Source: Poa pratensis
Lineage: Eukaryota; Streptophyta; Magnoliopsida; Poales; Poaceae
Direction of reading: 5' to 3'
DNA length: 64,000 bases
Assembly: GCA_947311845.1 (NCBI GenBank)
Contig: CAMZMU010000117.1
Location: forward strand, 72,573,444-72,637,443
The notes under the pieces: model-generated
Told to the model about the DNA's origin: nothing
The model's input: the letters and a program-made list of their open reading frames with translations, nothing else
Databases searched by the model: none
Made by a program: the position numbers and the translations under genes
In this document: in pieces, positions 34,324 through 46,099 of the stretch
Layout: every line of letters starts with the position of its first letter
Numbering within the stretch: position 1 is the stretch's first letter

Positions 34324-34764
34324 TTTTTTTCGAAAAAGACCACCGATCTAGTAATCATCCACGGCAGTACAAAAGAGCCAAAAAGTAATAAAAATTACAA
34401 ATAGGTCAATCGACCAGCTAGCGACGATTACGAACACTGGAGCGAGCCGAAGGCGCGCCGATGTCCTCGCCCCTCCATCAACGGAGTCAAGCAAAGCTTG
34501 TCGTAGGAGAGCTTGTTGTAGTAGACAGACGGGAAGTCGTCGTGCTAAGACCCCAAAAGTCCAGCGCATCAGAGCAGCAACCATCGCCAAAGATGTGAAC
34601 AGTAGATCGGAAAAATCTGACCTTATTCTGACACCAGGAAGTAGCCGCCGCTTCACCACCCAGATGAGGACACAAAAACTACATAAACAGTAAACGGGAA
34701 CTCTCCCGCTAGCGAGAGACCGAGATCCACCGCCCTTCAAGGCCTAGAAGGCCATCAGAGGCGC
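34324..34764 (-). mobile_element. Short non-LTR retroposon, 16 bp target duplication
   Basis: On the plus strand it starts with a T run and CGAAAAAGACCACCGATC, so its poly(A) end is on the left. It is flanked by AATCCCATCTTGTATT (34308-34323) and AATCCCACCTTGTATT (34765-34780), one mismatch. The minus strand is open for 130 codons but without a domain. Likely a non-autonomous LINE derivative. Confidence 0.65.
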
Positions 34765-34799
34765 AATCCCACCTTGTATTGACTATCATAATCTTTATC

Positions 34800-34965
34800 T
34801 TTACTTAATAATAAAGGAACTAAGGGCACCTCCAACGGCCCTCCTCAAACAGACACGGCCCGTCCGTTTCTATTCGTGCGGACATGGGACAAGATTTAAC
34901 AGCCCACCGCAAACCGACCGGTGAGGGTAGACATGTCTGTTTCGCCCCAAACCTGGCACATGTTT
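34800..34965 (+). mobile_element. DNA transposon fragment, left part (host of the gypsy element)
   Basis: An AAGGGCACCTCCAACGG terminal-like sequence followed by GTCCG/CGGACATG-rich DNA resembles the ends of Triticeae TIR transposons. The sequence continues at 49617 after the gypsy insertion; TGTTT (34961-34965) is the gypsy target duplication. Confidence 0.4.
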
Positions 34966-36079
34966 TGTCGTGGTGGTGTCACGGCAGATGCCATAGGATG
35001 GCTTAAGTTGGGGGCTCGCTAGGACGTTGGGGGATCCGGGGAGGGTGTGCGCACTCAAGAAGCACGCATGAAGAACAACGAAGAACTCGCAAGAACAAGC
35101 AAAACCAAGAACAACCAAAGCACACCAAGATGTACCCTACTTCGGGGCCCTCTTGTGGAGGTAACACCCCTACTGCAGCACTAGCCTACTCTCTTTATAT
35201 CTCAATGTGACAAGTACAAAGTGCTCCTCGAGCTGTATGAAGCAACAATGGTGAGAACTCTCGGAGGAAGATGGAACAAGGGGGGAAATGAGGCCTCTCC
35301 TTCGTCGTCCCTCGCACTGGAGGATGTACTGGTCTACTTATACACTAACCGGATTACCTTTTTGCCCCTGGCCGGAGATGATAATGGCATGGACAAGAGG
35401 AACAGGACAAGCTCTGGCTTCTGTCACTCAGTCCAGCTCATCGTCAGTCCAACGGCAGGTCTATCTTTTCCTCTTTGAGCTTAAACCAGCGTAGCCCACC
35501 GAAGCCTAGGCCACTGCTCTTTCCCGAAATGGCCGAGTCAGCTCCTAGGTTGCTGCGCTCCCAGGAATCCCGTGTCTCGACCTGGCCGTCAGGCCCTAGC
35601 AGGCCTATCTTGCCACTTCGGGCAATGGCTGCTGTAGCCCACCGGGTCTAGGTCACATCCTCTTTCCCGAATTGGCCGAGTCAGCTCCTAGGTTGCTGCG
35701 CTCCCAGGAATCCCGTGTCTTCTGAGCCTCGGGCAGGAGGCCTGCAGGACCCGTGAACTTACTGACATTACTCGGCCCTTGTGCATTGTCCGACATTGCT
35801 GGCAAGCCGGGTTCTTCCAGGCAACCCGGCTAGCTGAGCCGGATCTCTTCCCAGGCAACCCGGCTAGCTGAGCCGGATCTCTTCCAGGCAACCCGGCTAG
35901 CTGAGCCGGATCTCTTCCTCTGATCCGGCTAGGCTTCGCCTGATGCCTCTTGGTCTCTCCCTGTATTTAAGCATGATCCGGTCCGAGTGATCCGGTTTGT
36001 GAGACCCGGATTGACCTTCCTTTCCACTTCATAGCTCCCGAACTACCTCTTTACCCTACCCGGGGGCAACCCCCCGACA
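34966..36079 (-). repeat. Left LTR (3' LTR in element sense), 1114 bp
   Basis: Bounded by TGTCGTGGTGG and CCCCCCGACA. A minus-strand GATATAAAG TATA-like box is near 35195. It holds three copies of a unit of about 34 bp (AGGCAACCCGGCTAGCTGAG..., 35817-35920); the other LTR has two. Confidence 0.93.
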
Positions 36080-36500
36080 GTAGTCCCCGAAGCTGGTGCG
36101 GTCCTACAGCCTCGGATGAAGGGCCGTAGCAGGTTAAAAACCAACGCCTTTAACCGAATCCCATATCACCTAATCTTTCCTCAGGATTTCCTGGGACACT
36201 TGGCAGGGAATCTCTGCGTAAAGCCCCGTAATCCGGGTCTTTGATTAGACATGCCACCGACAGCACGTTATCCGGATCCATCAGGTACTTGAGTGCATTT
36301 GACTAAATGACTGCGTCTCCTCGGTTTCTGCGCTGACCGGCACACTTGATCCGCACCACCGCTTCCAATTCTATGACCCATCATGTGCTTGAAATACATG
36401 GCCACATCAGCGACCGCAGAGTTTCAGGGCACTCTTCATCCGCCCACGCCCCGAAAACCGCGCGGTAGAGCGCCGGTTACCAGCTAGGGGCTATATATAG
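36080..36500 (+). promoter_or_regulatory. Promoter of the antisense gene inside the gypsy element
   Basis: A clear plus-strand TATA box CTATATATAG lies at 36491-36500, followed by a CT-rich leader. This drives the direction opposite to gag-pol. A 5' UTR intron is likely, with donor near 36701 (AACC/GTGAGTTC) and acceptor near 37132 (CCTGCAG). Confidence 0.55.
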
Positions 36501-37145
36501 GGGTGCGGGGTTCTTCTTCTTCTTCCCCGCACCTCCCATTTCGAGAACTCCAACCGCGCCATTGACGCCGCTGCGATCTCGCCCTTGCTACCTCGCCGCG
36601 CCGGAGACCTCGACAACGCCGGAGAAAACTCGCCGGAGCCGCGCATCGCGCCCTGCGCCGCCGTTTCTTCACCAAGCCGCTTCCTCGCCGTACTGCAACC
36701 GTGAGTTCTTCATCCCCTGCCATGATTCCCACGAACGAGTTCACCTTCCGCCATGAACTTGCGCTTGCTTTCCCCAGATTCACTAGCAAACGAGTCCTTT
36801 GCTGCGCCTTAGTGCATTCCCTAGATCTCCTTTCTAGGTTTTGCACTAGATTGCCCCAGTTTGGCTTGCCACTACATGAACGGTTCTGCCATATTTTTAC
36901 TCGGGATTTCTTCTCTATTTTACTGCTGCGGTAGATCTTGCGTAACCCTAGATTCTCACGAAAAGGGGTTTGTAGTTACTAGCCGAATTACTTTTCCGCA
37001 GTAACTAGACCACTTTATCCGGGATAGCCTTTACCGAATCCCTTAACAGCTGATTCGGTTACATCATTATCCGACTCGTTACGGATTTGAGATTCCCCAT
37101 CTTCTAACCCGGCTATCTCCGATTTCCTGCAGGACTGATTCGGAT

Positions 37146-40100
37146 ATGCCGAAGTTGCCCCCCGGCAGTTGGGAGGGTTCCGACGTTACAAACGATGACT
37201 TGGAATGGCTGCGGAACACCCGGCGTATAACTCCTAAAGTTATATGCCGAAAACCGGGGAAAGAACTCGAACCGGTCACCGAACCGGGTGAGCGCGTTGT
37301 ATTTCTAACGCATTTCGAGCGCGGATTCGGACTCCCGGCGAGTGACTTCTTCCGGAGATTCCTAGACTTCTTCGGCCTGCAGCCTCACCACCTTCCGGCT
37401 AACTCCTTTGTCTCCTTGTCTGCTTTTACCTCCTTTATGGAGGGATATCTCGGTCTCTGGCCGACTGTCGAAACCTGGGCGAAGTATTTTCACCTCCAGA
37501 AGCATACCCCGGGTAGTGACCCGAAGGTGATGACCGCCTGTGGTTCGTCCAGCATTACCCCGAGGACGGGCTCCATCTTTCCCCGGATCACTGGCCTGGA
37601 TACTTGCAAGAAATGGCAAAGGTCCTTCTTCTACGTGAAGAGCGTTGAAGGCCATGATGCTCTCAACTTGCCCGAGTTCAGGATCGAGCCCCCCACAGCC
37701 GAATTGAACTTCAGATATGATCCGGCTGACACTCTTGCGGAGCTTCAAATCATACATCAAACCTGGAGGATTTCCTGGAGAAGGGCCTGCTCTCGGACGA
37801 TCTCCTCCGGGCCTTCGTCTGTCGCCGGGTCAGTCCTCTTCAACAACGTCAGCACAAAATTTGCCACATGAGTGGTCTGCTAGATCCTACCCGGATCAGC
37901 AAACATGACTCACCAGAGCTTCCGTCAAGAGACGGGTAAACGCCATTGCCTACACCGAGATGTCGGACAAGTGGTTGGGGCGTGGAGCCGTTCCACCGAG
38001 ATGCACTTCCCACCACAGGTTAATTCACCATTCTCCGAATTAATCTACACTTCATCAAAATACCATTGGACTAACCCAGATTTGCCTTGACTCTACTGCA
38101 GCTGTTCGACCGCCAAATCACCGAAGATGGAGATCTCTCCACCAAAGTGTGGGGACGGATCGCAGCCCGCTGCGCGAGGGTGAAGAGGATGCGGATACGG
38201 ATGATTATTTGCCGATTCCGCGCGCCAAGCCCATCCGCAAGGGTAAGCAACCGACTATTTACAACCTTTCCGAGATGAAGATGATGATTGCTGGATCCTA
38301 GATCCTATTGATGCCATTCCGATTTCATGGTCACAACCTTGTGTTCCAGCCAAACCGGATGCTCAAGGGACATCTCGGAAACGCCCTGATGCGTCCGGAT
38401 CAGATGCCCCTCCAGCCAAGAAATGAAGAAAACTGCCTCCAAACCGAATCGGCTCAAGGCCATGCCTACTACCAAGGGGTAATGCCAATTTCATTTGCTT
38501 TCTTCCTTTATTAACCGAGTCATCTTTATCCGGTTAACTGTTTACTTTGCTCTATGCAGTGACGTCCTCGTCACCGAGCAAACTCATTCATCCATTCTTT
38601 CTCCCATTCCTCCACTGGATACGGCCATGGAGCACCAGTCTCCTGAAAAGGCTGTCACCTTCCCCGCTCGGGCCACAACTGCCAAAATTCTCCGCCGACT
38701 CTCGTTCCAGAGTCGGTTATTGACCTGGAGATGAGGAAATCTCGGGTTCTACCCGAGATTCAACTTGGCCCCGCCCTCTGAAGGAGTTGGAGAAGGAAAA
38801 AGCTAAGACTTCGGCTAAGTCTTTGACTAAGCCGGATCCTCGCCTACCCCAAGGCTCTGAATCAAGAGCAGCAGAAGAAAAAGAAGAAACAGCAGCAACA
38901 ACTCTCGAGAAGCAGCAGAAGCAGCAACAGAAGTACTAAACCACCACAGCAAGCGTCCCAGAACCAACCGAGGCAGCCAGATCCAGCCAAGACCCGGGCG
39001 CATCGCCTCTACCTAAGCCGACTCAGGTCACCTTGGCACAACTCCAACCACCTCGGATAAGCAGTGGTTGCTAGCAAGCAGTTTCCGCCGCTCCATCAGC
39101 GACTCGGGTGCATGATCAACTCTCTGAGGCGATCACTCGCGCCCGCCTTAGTGGCCAGGTTCTGCCGAATCTCCGCACTCCGAGCGGCGACAACCTCGGC
39201 TCCGCAGAGCAATTTGTTAAAGCTTGGAATGCTGCGGACCTTGCCGAAGGCTCAACTACTTCAGCGTCGCCACATCCGGCTGGCCCTAGCCGGATGTTTC
39301 AATCTCTACATTCTGTGCAGGCCTCGGTCACTGAAGCTAACCGGGTCTTCGAGGTAACTTTGCCGAATCCTGCTTTTATTTCATCATGATCAATCTACAC
39401 TATTCCCAGTCCCCGAGATTCGGGTCGAACGACTGATACTCCTCCGAGTAAGAAAGTCATTCGGCTTGAATCTCTAAAACTTGATCATGAATTTTGTCTT
39501 AGCCGAAAAAATCGTGGGACTCCCAGTCCCCGAGTCTCTTTTCCAATTGAGTCGGTCAACTTTCTTTTTATTATCTCGGGCCTCCAGTCCCCGAGATTCG
39601 TTTTGGCTCCATGCTGCTAGTCTCGGGTGCCAGTCCCCGAGACTCTTTTTACGCCATTAACCTTTTTCTTTCAGGAAACCACGACTGCTCGCAGCCGGAT
39701 CTTTAAGCAGCTAGTCCTGCAGCACCAGGCCCTCCAAGCTTCCTTCGATGCGCAAGGTGAGGAGATGAAAAAGAAAGATCAGGAGCACAAGCGCGCTTTA
39801 TCGGAGGAAAAGTCAGAAGTGACTCGGCTCCTGCGGGAGCTTGACCGGGTTGGAAAAGTGAAGGAAAGCTCAAGAAAGACCGGGATACGCTGCAGAGGGA
39901 GAAAGACTCGATCCAGAAGGAGCGAGATACTTTCAAAGCCGGGCTTGCAAACGGGCCGAATTGGACAAGAAAATCCAAACGGTCGTTGCAGACGCTGAAG
40001 CCGAAGCTAAAGCGGCGAAAGATGATCTGGCTGCTCACAAGGCGATCAGCGCGAAATGGCTGGCTGATCTTGCTAGCCTCAATGAAGACATGGATCGTAA

Positions 40101-41131
40101 GTTTGCCGAATCTCCTCTTTCCCTCTGCTCTTATCCGACACATAATTTGTGTTCCCTCTCGTTTAATTCGGTGTTAGCTTATCTGAATGTAGGAGAGTTT
40201 ACCAGCATCCGGCTTCAAGCCGCCAAAGCTGTGAGAGATGCCCGAGCTGAGAGAGCTAAGTTAGCTGGAGCTCCCCTACCAGAGACGTGGGATATCGAAG
40301 ATCACATTACTGCACTTAAAGCTCGGATTGCTCCTTTGAAGGAGTCCCACATTGATCTGTTCAATGCAAGTCTCAAAGCTCACCGAGTCTTGTTTCCTGA
40401 AGCTCGGCAAGTCCGGTCTGCGGACGAGCTAATCAAAGACCTGGATCAGGCGGAGACCCGGTTAAAGCAGTGGAGATCTTCGTCCGCCCGCGCTGGTGCT
40501 GACGCAGGTTTGCTATTTATCATGTCTTGGTATGAGCTGATTGATCTCGCCAAAGTGCGCTCCCTTCGCGAGGGTTCTTCATGGGCTTCAGATCCGAACC
40601 GGATCAAGATCCGCGAGGAAGCTGCCAACTTTATGGCCGAATTTGCAAACACCAAGCATCTTGATCTGAAGCTCCGGTCTACTCGGATGGGGAAGAATCT
40701 GAAGAAGAGGAATCAGATGCCTCCCTTGACGAATACGCCGAGTCTGAGGGCGAATCTGGTGATTCGGCTAACTCTGCCGAACAACCTCGTATCAAGTCCA
40801 CCAAAGTCCAGCTTCTGACTCGGCCAAGACTGCCGAACAATCTCCAGCCAAGACTTCCAAGATGCCAGCCACTGACTCGGCTGAAACTGCCGAACAAGCT
40901 TTAGTCCAAACTTCCAAGACGCCAGCCACTGATTCGGCTGAGACTGCCGACAGTCAAGACCGCCAAACTTCAGTTGATCCGGATGCTTCCGAGTCTGCCA
41001 AGCCTTCAAGCTCTCCGTCCAAGGTCATTCCTGCAAGTGAGGGTCCTCTTTCAACCGAGGTTCCTCCATCATCCGAGTCCATCCCTGCAACCGAGTCTCC
41101 TGCAACCAGGCTCCTTCCTGAATTATCTTAA
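37146..41131 (+). pseudogene. Antisense gene of the Tat element (putative gypsy-type transposon domain, coiled coil), degraded
   Basis: It starts at ATG 37146 just after a splice acceptor. The first exon (to about 37770) matches the plant 'putative gypsy type transposon' domain: FLTHFERGFGLPASDFFRRF, FLDFFGLQPHHLPANSF, FMEGYLGLWPTVETWAKYF and KWQRSFFYVK. Later exon-like parts at about 39675-40110 and 40195-40720 are rich in K/E/A and predict coiled coil. The C-terminal part (40862-41131) has TDSAETAEQ-type repeats and a P/S/E-rich tail. Introns contain repeated AGTCCCCGAG words. Frame changes near 37760 and 39865 break it. Such genes occur antisense in Grande- and Retand-type elements; their role is unknown. 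Confidence 0.6.
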
Positions 41132-41139
41132 TGAAAAAC

Positions 41140-41726
41140 ATTAAATCCCCGGTATGCCGGGAGCAGATGTAATATACAATTTAAGTTCTTCCGAGACTAC
41201 TTTTATTTTGCTTAATGTGATCCGGACTAGGTTTATGTTGGATCATCTTAAACCGAGTCCCCGAGTCTGTTTTCTTGTTTACTATTTTTGCCGAATCTTT
41301 GCTCTTGTCTACCTTTTAGGTGTTGACAGTCGAGTCACAAGATAGGAATCATAGCATACAATACTTGAAACATGCGAGTTGTGGTTTAGAATCATCTAAC
41401 ATAAACAAAAAAGAAATAACAGGGGTTAGTAAACGACATGTGCCGAATCGGTTTTGGACCGAGTCCCCGAGTCCATTTTCATGTTTCCCATATTCCCCAC
41501 CTCTGCTCTTGACTACCATTTTGGTGTTTGTCAGTCGAGTCACGAGATCAACAACACAGCATACATTACTTGAATTTTGGGACGAGGTTCAAAACAATCC
41601 GACACATGAACGGTATGGACAAAACAGTAATAAAAAACACATGCATAAGGACGAGGCAGTCCCCGAGTCCAGACTCGGATTGCCGAAATTTCATTTATGA
41701 TAAACTGAGATACATACATTGCGCCC
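41140..41726. other. Spacer between antisense gene and integrase, with a diverged duplication
   Basis: Two related segments of about 125 bp (41253-41378 and 41452-41579) share ACCGAGTCCCCGAGTC, CTCTTG-CTACC, GTCGAGTCAC and AGCATACA. The period is about 200 bp. No coding. Confidence 0.5.
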
Positions 41727-43051
41727 TTAAGAGTAAAAGGGTCGAAGCAGAGCTACATTCCAGGGTCGCTTGGTTTCTTCTCCGGGTCTGTCCAGGCCAT
41801 CCTTCCTTGGTTCCTGTGCATCTACAAGGTAGTACGAGTCATTGTGCATAGCCTTGCTCACAATGAATGGTCCCTCCCATGGAGGTGATAACTTGTGTCG
41901 GCCTTTGCTGCGCTGCACCAGCCTTAGTACTAGATCTCCCTCATGAAACACTCGAGGGCTGATCTTCCGACTATGATAACGTCGGAGACCCTGCTGGTAT
42001 ATTGCTGTCCGAGATAGGGCCAATTCTCTTGCTTCCTCTAGCAGATCCACTGCATCTTCCCGGGCCTCTTTTGCCTCGGTTTCGGTATACATTGTCACCC
42101 TTGGTGCATCATATTCTATGTCAGTGGGTAGCACTGCTTCTGCCCCATAACCAGAAAAAATGGCGTATAGCCAGTTGACCGATTCGGCGTGGTCCTTAGA
42201 CCCCATAGTACTGATGGTATCTCATCTATCCAGCACCCCGGAGTCTTTACCAGAGGTTCTATTAACCGGGCTTTTATCCCAGCTAATACCAAAGCATTTG
42301 ATCTTTCCACCTGTCCATTGGACTCTGGGTGTGCCACTGAGGCTATGTCTAACCGGATCCCCTTATCCATGCAGAATCGGGCAAACTCTCCCACAGCAAA
42401 GTTCGTGCCATTATCCGAGATGATGCTATGGGGGTAACCGTATCTCAAAATGATTTCTTTCAGGAAAGTTACAGCCGAATGACCATCCACTTTCCGGATT
42501 GGTTTCACCTCTATCCACTTGGTGAACTTATCCACCATCACCAGCATATGTGTCATGTTACCCCTAGCCGGCTTGAATTCTCCCACCATATCCAAACACC
42601 ACACAGCAAACGGCCAAGTGATAGGAATTGTTTTGAGCGCCGATGCGGGTAGGTGTGTCTGCTTGGCAAACCTTTGGCATCCTTCACATTTTCGGACTAT
42701 GTCCTCTGCATCTGCATGAGCAGTGGGCCAGTAAAACCCATGCCGGAATACTTTAGCCACCAGGGCTCTTGTACTGCAATGATGCCCACATTCTCCTTGA
42801 TGTATCTCCAGGAGCATCTCCTTGCCCTCGGCTGGCTCCACGCAACGCTGTAGCACCTCGGTTGCACTCCTTTTGTATAACTCCTTGTTGATGATGGTGT
42901 AACCCTTGGACCTCCTCTGCACTCGCCTAGCTTCGGTTTCATCATTTGGCAAACTCCCCTCCGACATGAACTTCATGATTTCTTCAGCCCACTCCGGTAC
43001 TGGATGCAAAGGGAATAAGTGCTCATCTATTTCCACTGGTTCGGCCGCCAT
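41727..43051 (-). pseudogene. Gypsy integrase region
   Basis: The minus strand encodes an H2C2 zinc-binding head (HQGECGHH...CEGC), then the catalytic core with WCLDMVGEF, SDNGTNF and ESNGQVER (the three acidic residues are present), and a C-terminal part ending in RPWNVALLRPFYS. A frame change near 42120-42200 separates core and C-terminus. Confidence 0.85.
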
Positions 43052-43383
43052 TATTTCTTCTATCAGTTCTGTCCATTCCCTAAGATTCGGTTAGCACCAT
43101 CTTCCTCTCTCTCCTCTTCCCTAAGATTTGGTTAGTTCCCGAGTCTCGGTGCGCAGTCCCCGGGTCTTCCCAAATGTACCCGACATCAACATTCATAGGA
43201 ACAGCTTCAGATTCTTGCTTTGGGATAAAAATTGACTCGGAATCAGGCGAAGGCTTGATTGAAGGGATCCTTAGGTGATTCAAGGATATCCCGGGTGGGA
43301 TTGCATCCCTAGACGACCCGAGTTTTGACAGGATATCAGCAGCTTCGTTCTCCAGCCGAGGTATGTGCTTGTACTCGCAGCCT

Positions 43384-44309
43384 TCAAAAAATCCTGAAAT
43401 TTTCTGGACATGAAACGATATAGTGCCATATTGGCATCAAGGCATCCCAATTTCCAGAAGACTGCTGCACCACTAAATCTGAATCACCAAAACATTCTAT
43501 CCGGCGGATGCCGATGTCCTTAGCCACATTAAGCCCATGGATCAGTGCCTCATATTCGGCCACATTGTTTGATGCTGAGAAATGAATCTGCAACACATAT
43601 CGCAACTGATCTTGCTTCGGTGATGTGAGTACTATCCCAGCACCTAGTCCGATTTTGGTTTTGGAGCCATCAAAGTGCAACTTCCAGTAATTGTAATCCG
43701 GCTTGGGTGGCTCATACTGCATCTCGGCCCAGTCACAAAGGAAATCCGGTAAAGCCTGAGACTTGATAGCATCTCTTCTCTCATAATGCGGGGTGTAAGG
43801 AGACACTTCTATTGCCCATTTGGCAACTCGGCCAGTCGCATCTTTGCACCCAATGATCTCCGAGATTGGAGCTTCGCATACTACGGTGATCGGGTGCTCC
43901 TGGAAGTAATGTTTCAACTTCTTGGCCGCCAGGTATACACCATATGTCATCTTCTGGTAGTGAGGATAATTTGCTTTGAGGTTGAGATCACCTCGCTTAA
44001 ATAGTACACCGGTCTCTGCACGGATTTACCCTCCTCTTCTCGCTCTACCACTATCACCACACTTACGACCCGGTTAGTGGCCGCAATGTAAAGTAGCATT
44101 GGCTCATTCGGCAAAGGTGATGCCAAAATTGGTGCAGTGGACAACATCTTTTTTAATTCATTGAAAGCCGAGTCTGCCTGCGGGGTCCATGTGAACCCGG
44201 TGCTCTTTTTCATCAATTGATACAAGGGCAAGGCTTTTTCTCCTAGCCGACTCACAAACCGACTCAACGAGGCTAACACCCGGTGAACTTTTGTACATCT
44301 TTTAGACAT
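43384..44309 (-). pseudogene. Gypsy RNase H and archaeal-type second RNase H
   Basis: 43947-44309 carries the retroviral-type RNase H start (FTWTPQADSAFNELKK, LYIAATNRVVSVV). 43384-43950 continues with YFQEHPITVV and then an archaeal-type RNase H: LHFDGSKTKIGLGAGIVL, SNNVAEYEALIHGL, CFGDSDLVVQQ. The double RNase H is a Tat-lineage mark. The two parts lie in different frames. Confidence 0.85.
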
Positions 44310-44319
44310 TTAGGCAATT

Positions 44320-45041
44320 TCATTTTTCTATGGCTCGGATCTTAGCCGGATTCACCTCAATACCTCGGCTCGATACAAGGAAACCGAGCAACTTTCCAGC
44401 CGGGACACCAAAGGTGCATTTATCCGGATTCAATTTTAACCGATATTTTCTCAAGTTCACAAATGTTTCCTCGAGATCCTCGAGGAGAGTGTTTTTCTTT
44501 AGTTTTGATGACGATATCATCGACATACACTGCACATTTTTGCCCATTTGGAGTGTAAGCATTTCTGCATACATCTCTGATAAGTTGCACCGGCATTTCT
44601 CAAACCGAAACACATGACACGATAGCAATACGCCCCATACGGGGTAATAAAAGCAGTCTTTATTTGATCTTTGGGGTTCAGTGGTATCTGGTGAAAACCA
44701 GAGTACGCATCAATAAAAGACAACAACTCACACCCAGCAGTAGAATCGATCACTTGATCAATCCGAGGTAAAGGAAAGGGATCCTTCGGGCACGCCTTGT
44801 TCAGGTTGGTGAAGTCGATGCACATGCGCCACACCTTGACCACCGCTGGTTCGTCCTTCTTCTTCTCTACCAGAACCGGATTGGATATCCAGTCTGGATG
44901 CAACACCTCCATAATGAATCCGGCTGCAAGTAGCTTAGCCAGCTCATCAAGCACCACTTTTCTTCGATCATCTGAGAGACGCCGAGTCGGTTGCCTCACC
45001 GGCTTCACATCCGGCCTGACAAATAAAGAGTGCTCTGCCAA
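44320..45041 (-). pseudogene. Gypsy reverse transcriptase
   Basis: Read on the minus strand: WRMCIDFTNLNKACPKDPFP, LLSFIDAYSGFHQIPL and FGLRNAGATYQR are gypsy RT blocks. The YVDD catalytic box falls at about 44.53 kb, where the frame shifts; the thumb-side text (RKYRLKLNPDKCTFGV) follows in another frame. Confidence 0.88.
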
Positions 45042-45125
45042 CTCCCTCGGAACACCAGGCAGGTCCTTAGCCGACCATGCAAAGATATCCCGATTCTCAC
45101 GGAGGAAGTGACAGAGCGCGCTTTC

Positions 45126-45800
45126 CTATTTCTCGCCCAACCCGGCACCAATGATGGCCATGCGCTCCGGATTCTCCGGGTCAATGGGGATCTTCTTTGT
45201 CTCCTTGGGCACCTCAAATGTTGCACCTGCATCCGGATTGGTCATAGCCAGCACGCCGAGCTGAGCTGACTTCGCCATTGCCACTACTTCATGCATCTTG
45301 CTCTTCTCAGCTTGGATCACCAATGACTCGGCTAAGGTGGAACCGACCGTGGCACACTGTATGGCCTTCTTGTAATCTCCCGCAACGGTGATGATACCAT
45401 TCGGGCCAGGCATCTTCATCTTGAGGTAGGCCACATGAGTGGATATCATGAACTTGGCTAATGCGGCCTGCCGAGCAGAGCATGGTATGGGCTCTCCAAG
45501 TCTACCACCTCGAATTCGAGACTCTCAAGTCGGTGATTGTCCTTGGTACCAAACAGCACATCTACCCAGATCTTACCCATTGGGGAACAAGACACCCCGG
45601 GTACTATACCATGGAAGGTACAACTGCTCTGCTGCAACTGATTCGGCGAATACCCAACTTGACCATTGTGTCCCGATACATGATGTTTATAGCACTGCCA
45701 TTGTCAATCAAGACTCGACTGAATCTCACGTTAAGCTTGGGTCCAACCAAAGTCGGATCCACCACCAGTGCATAGTTTCCTGGGCTTGGCATAACCTGGG
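45126..45800 (-). pseudogene. Gypsy aspartic protease region
   Basis: The minus strand shows VLIDNGSAINIMY at about 45.70 kb, the protease active-site segment (DNGSA where other families have DTGA), within an open stretch to about 45604. A linker rich in K/E follows to 45126. Confidence 0.7.
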
Positions 45801-46099
45801 TTATCAGCCCTGCTCCAAGTGATCTCCTGCTCGGACCAGTTCAGGTATTTTGGGACTGCTGGTGACTGCATTCACCTCCTTCGCCCTTCGCAGCTGACTT
45901 TTCTTGTCAGTTGGCTCGGTCACAAAAACCACATAACTTTGATGAGCCTCCTTGTAATCATTTCCGGGGTATCCACCTTGCCGACTCGGACCAGCATTGT
46001 TGTTGCCTCCCATATTTACCAGGTTAACCGGCTTTGTGGCTGCCGGCCTTGGAGCTCCTGCGTTCACCGGGGTTGCATTGGCTCCGGTTAAAGGCATAT

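Noticed and set aside
34966..36079. Short plus-strand frames inside both LTRs (for example at 35221 and 48786)
   Set aside because: Present identically in both LTRs, no domain; part of the LTR sequence.
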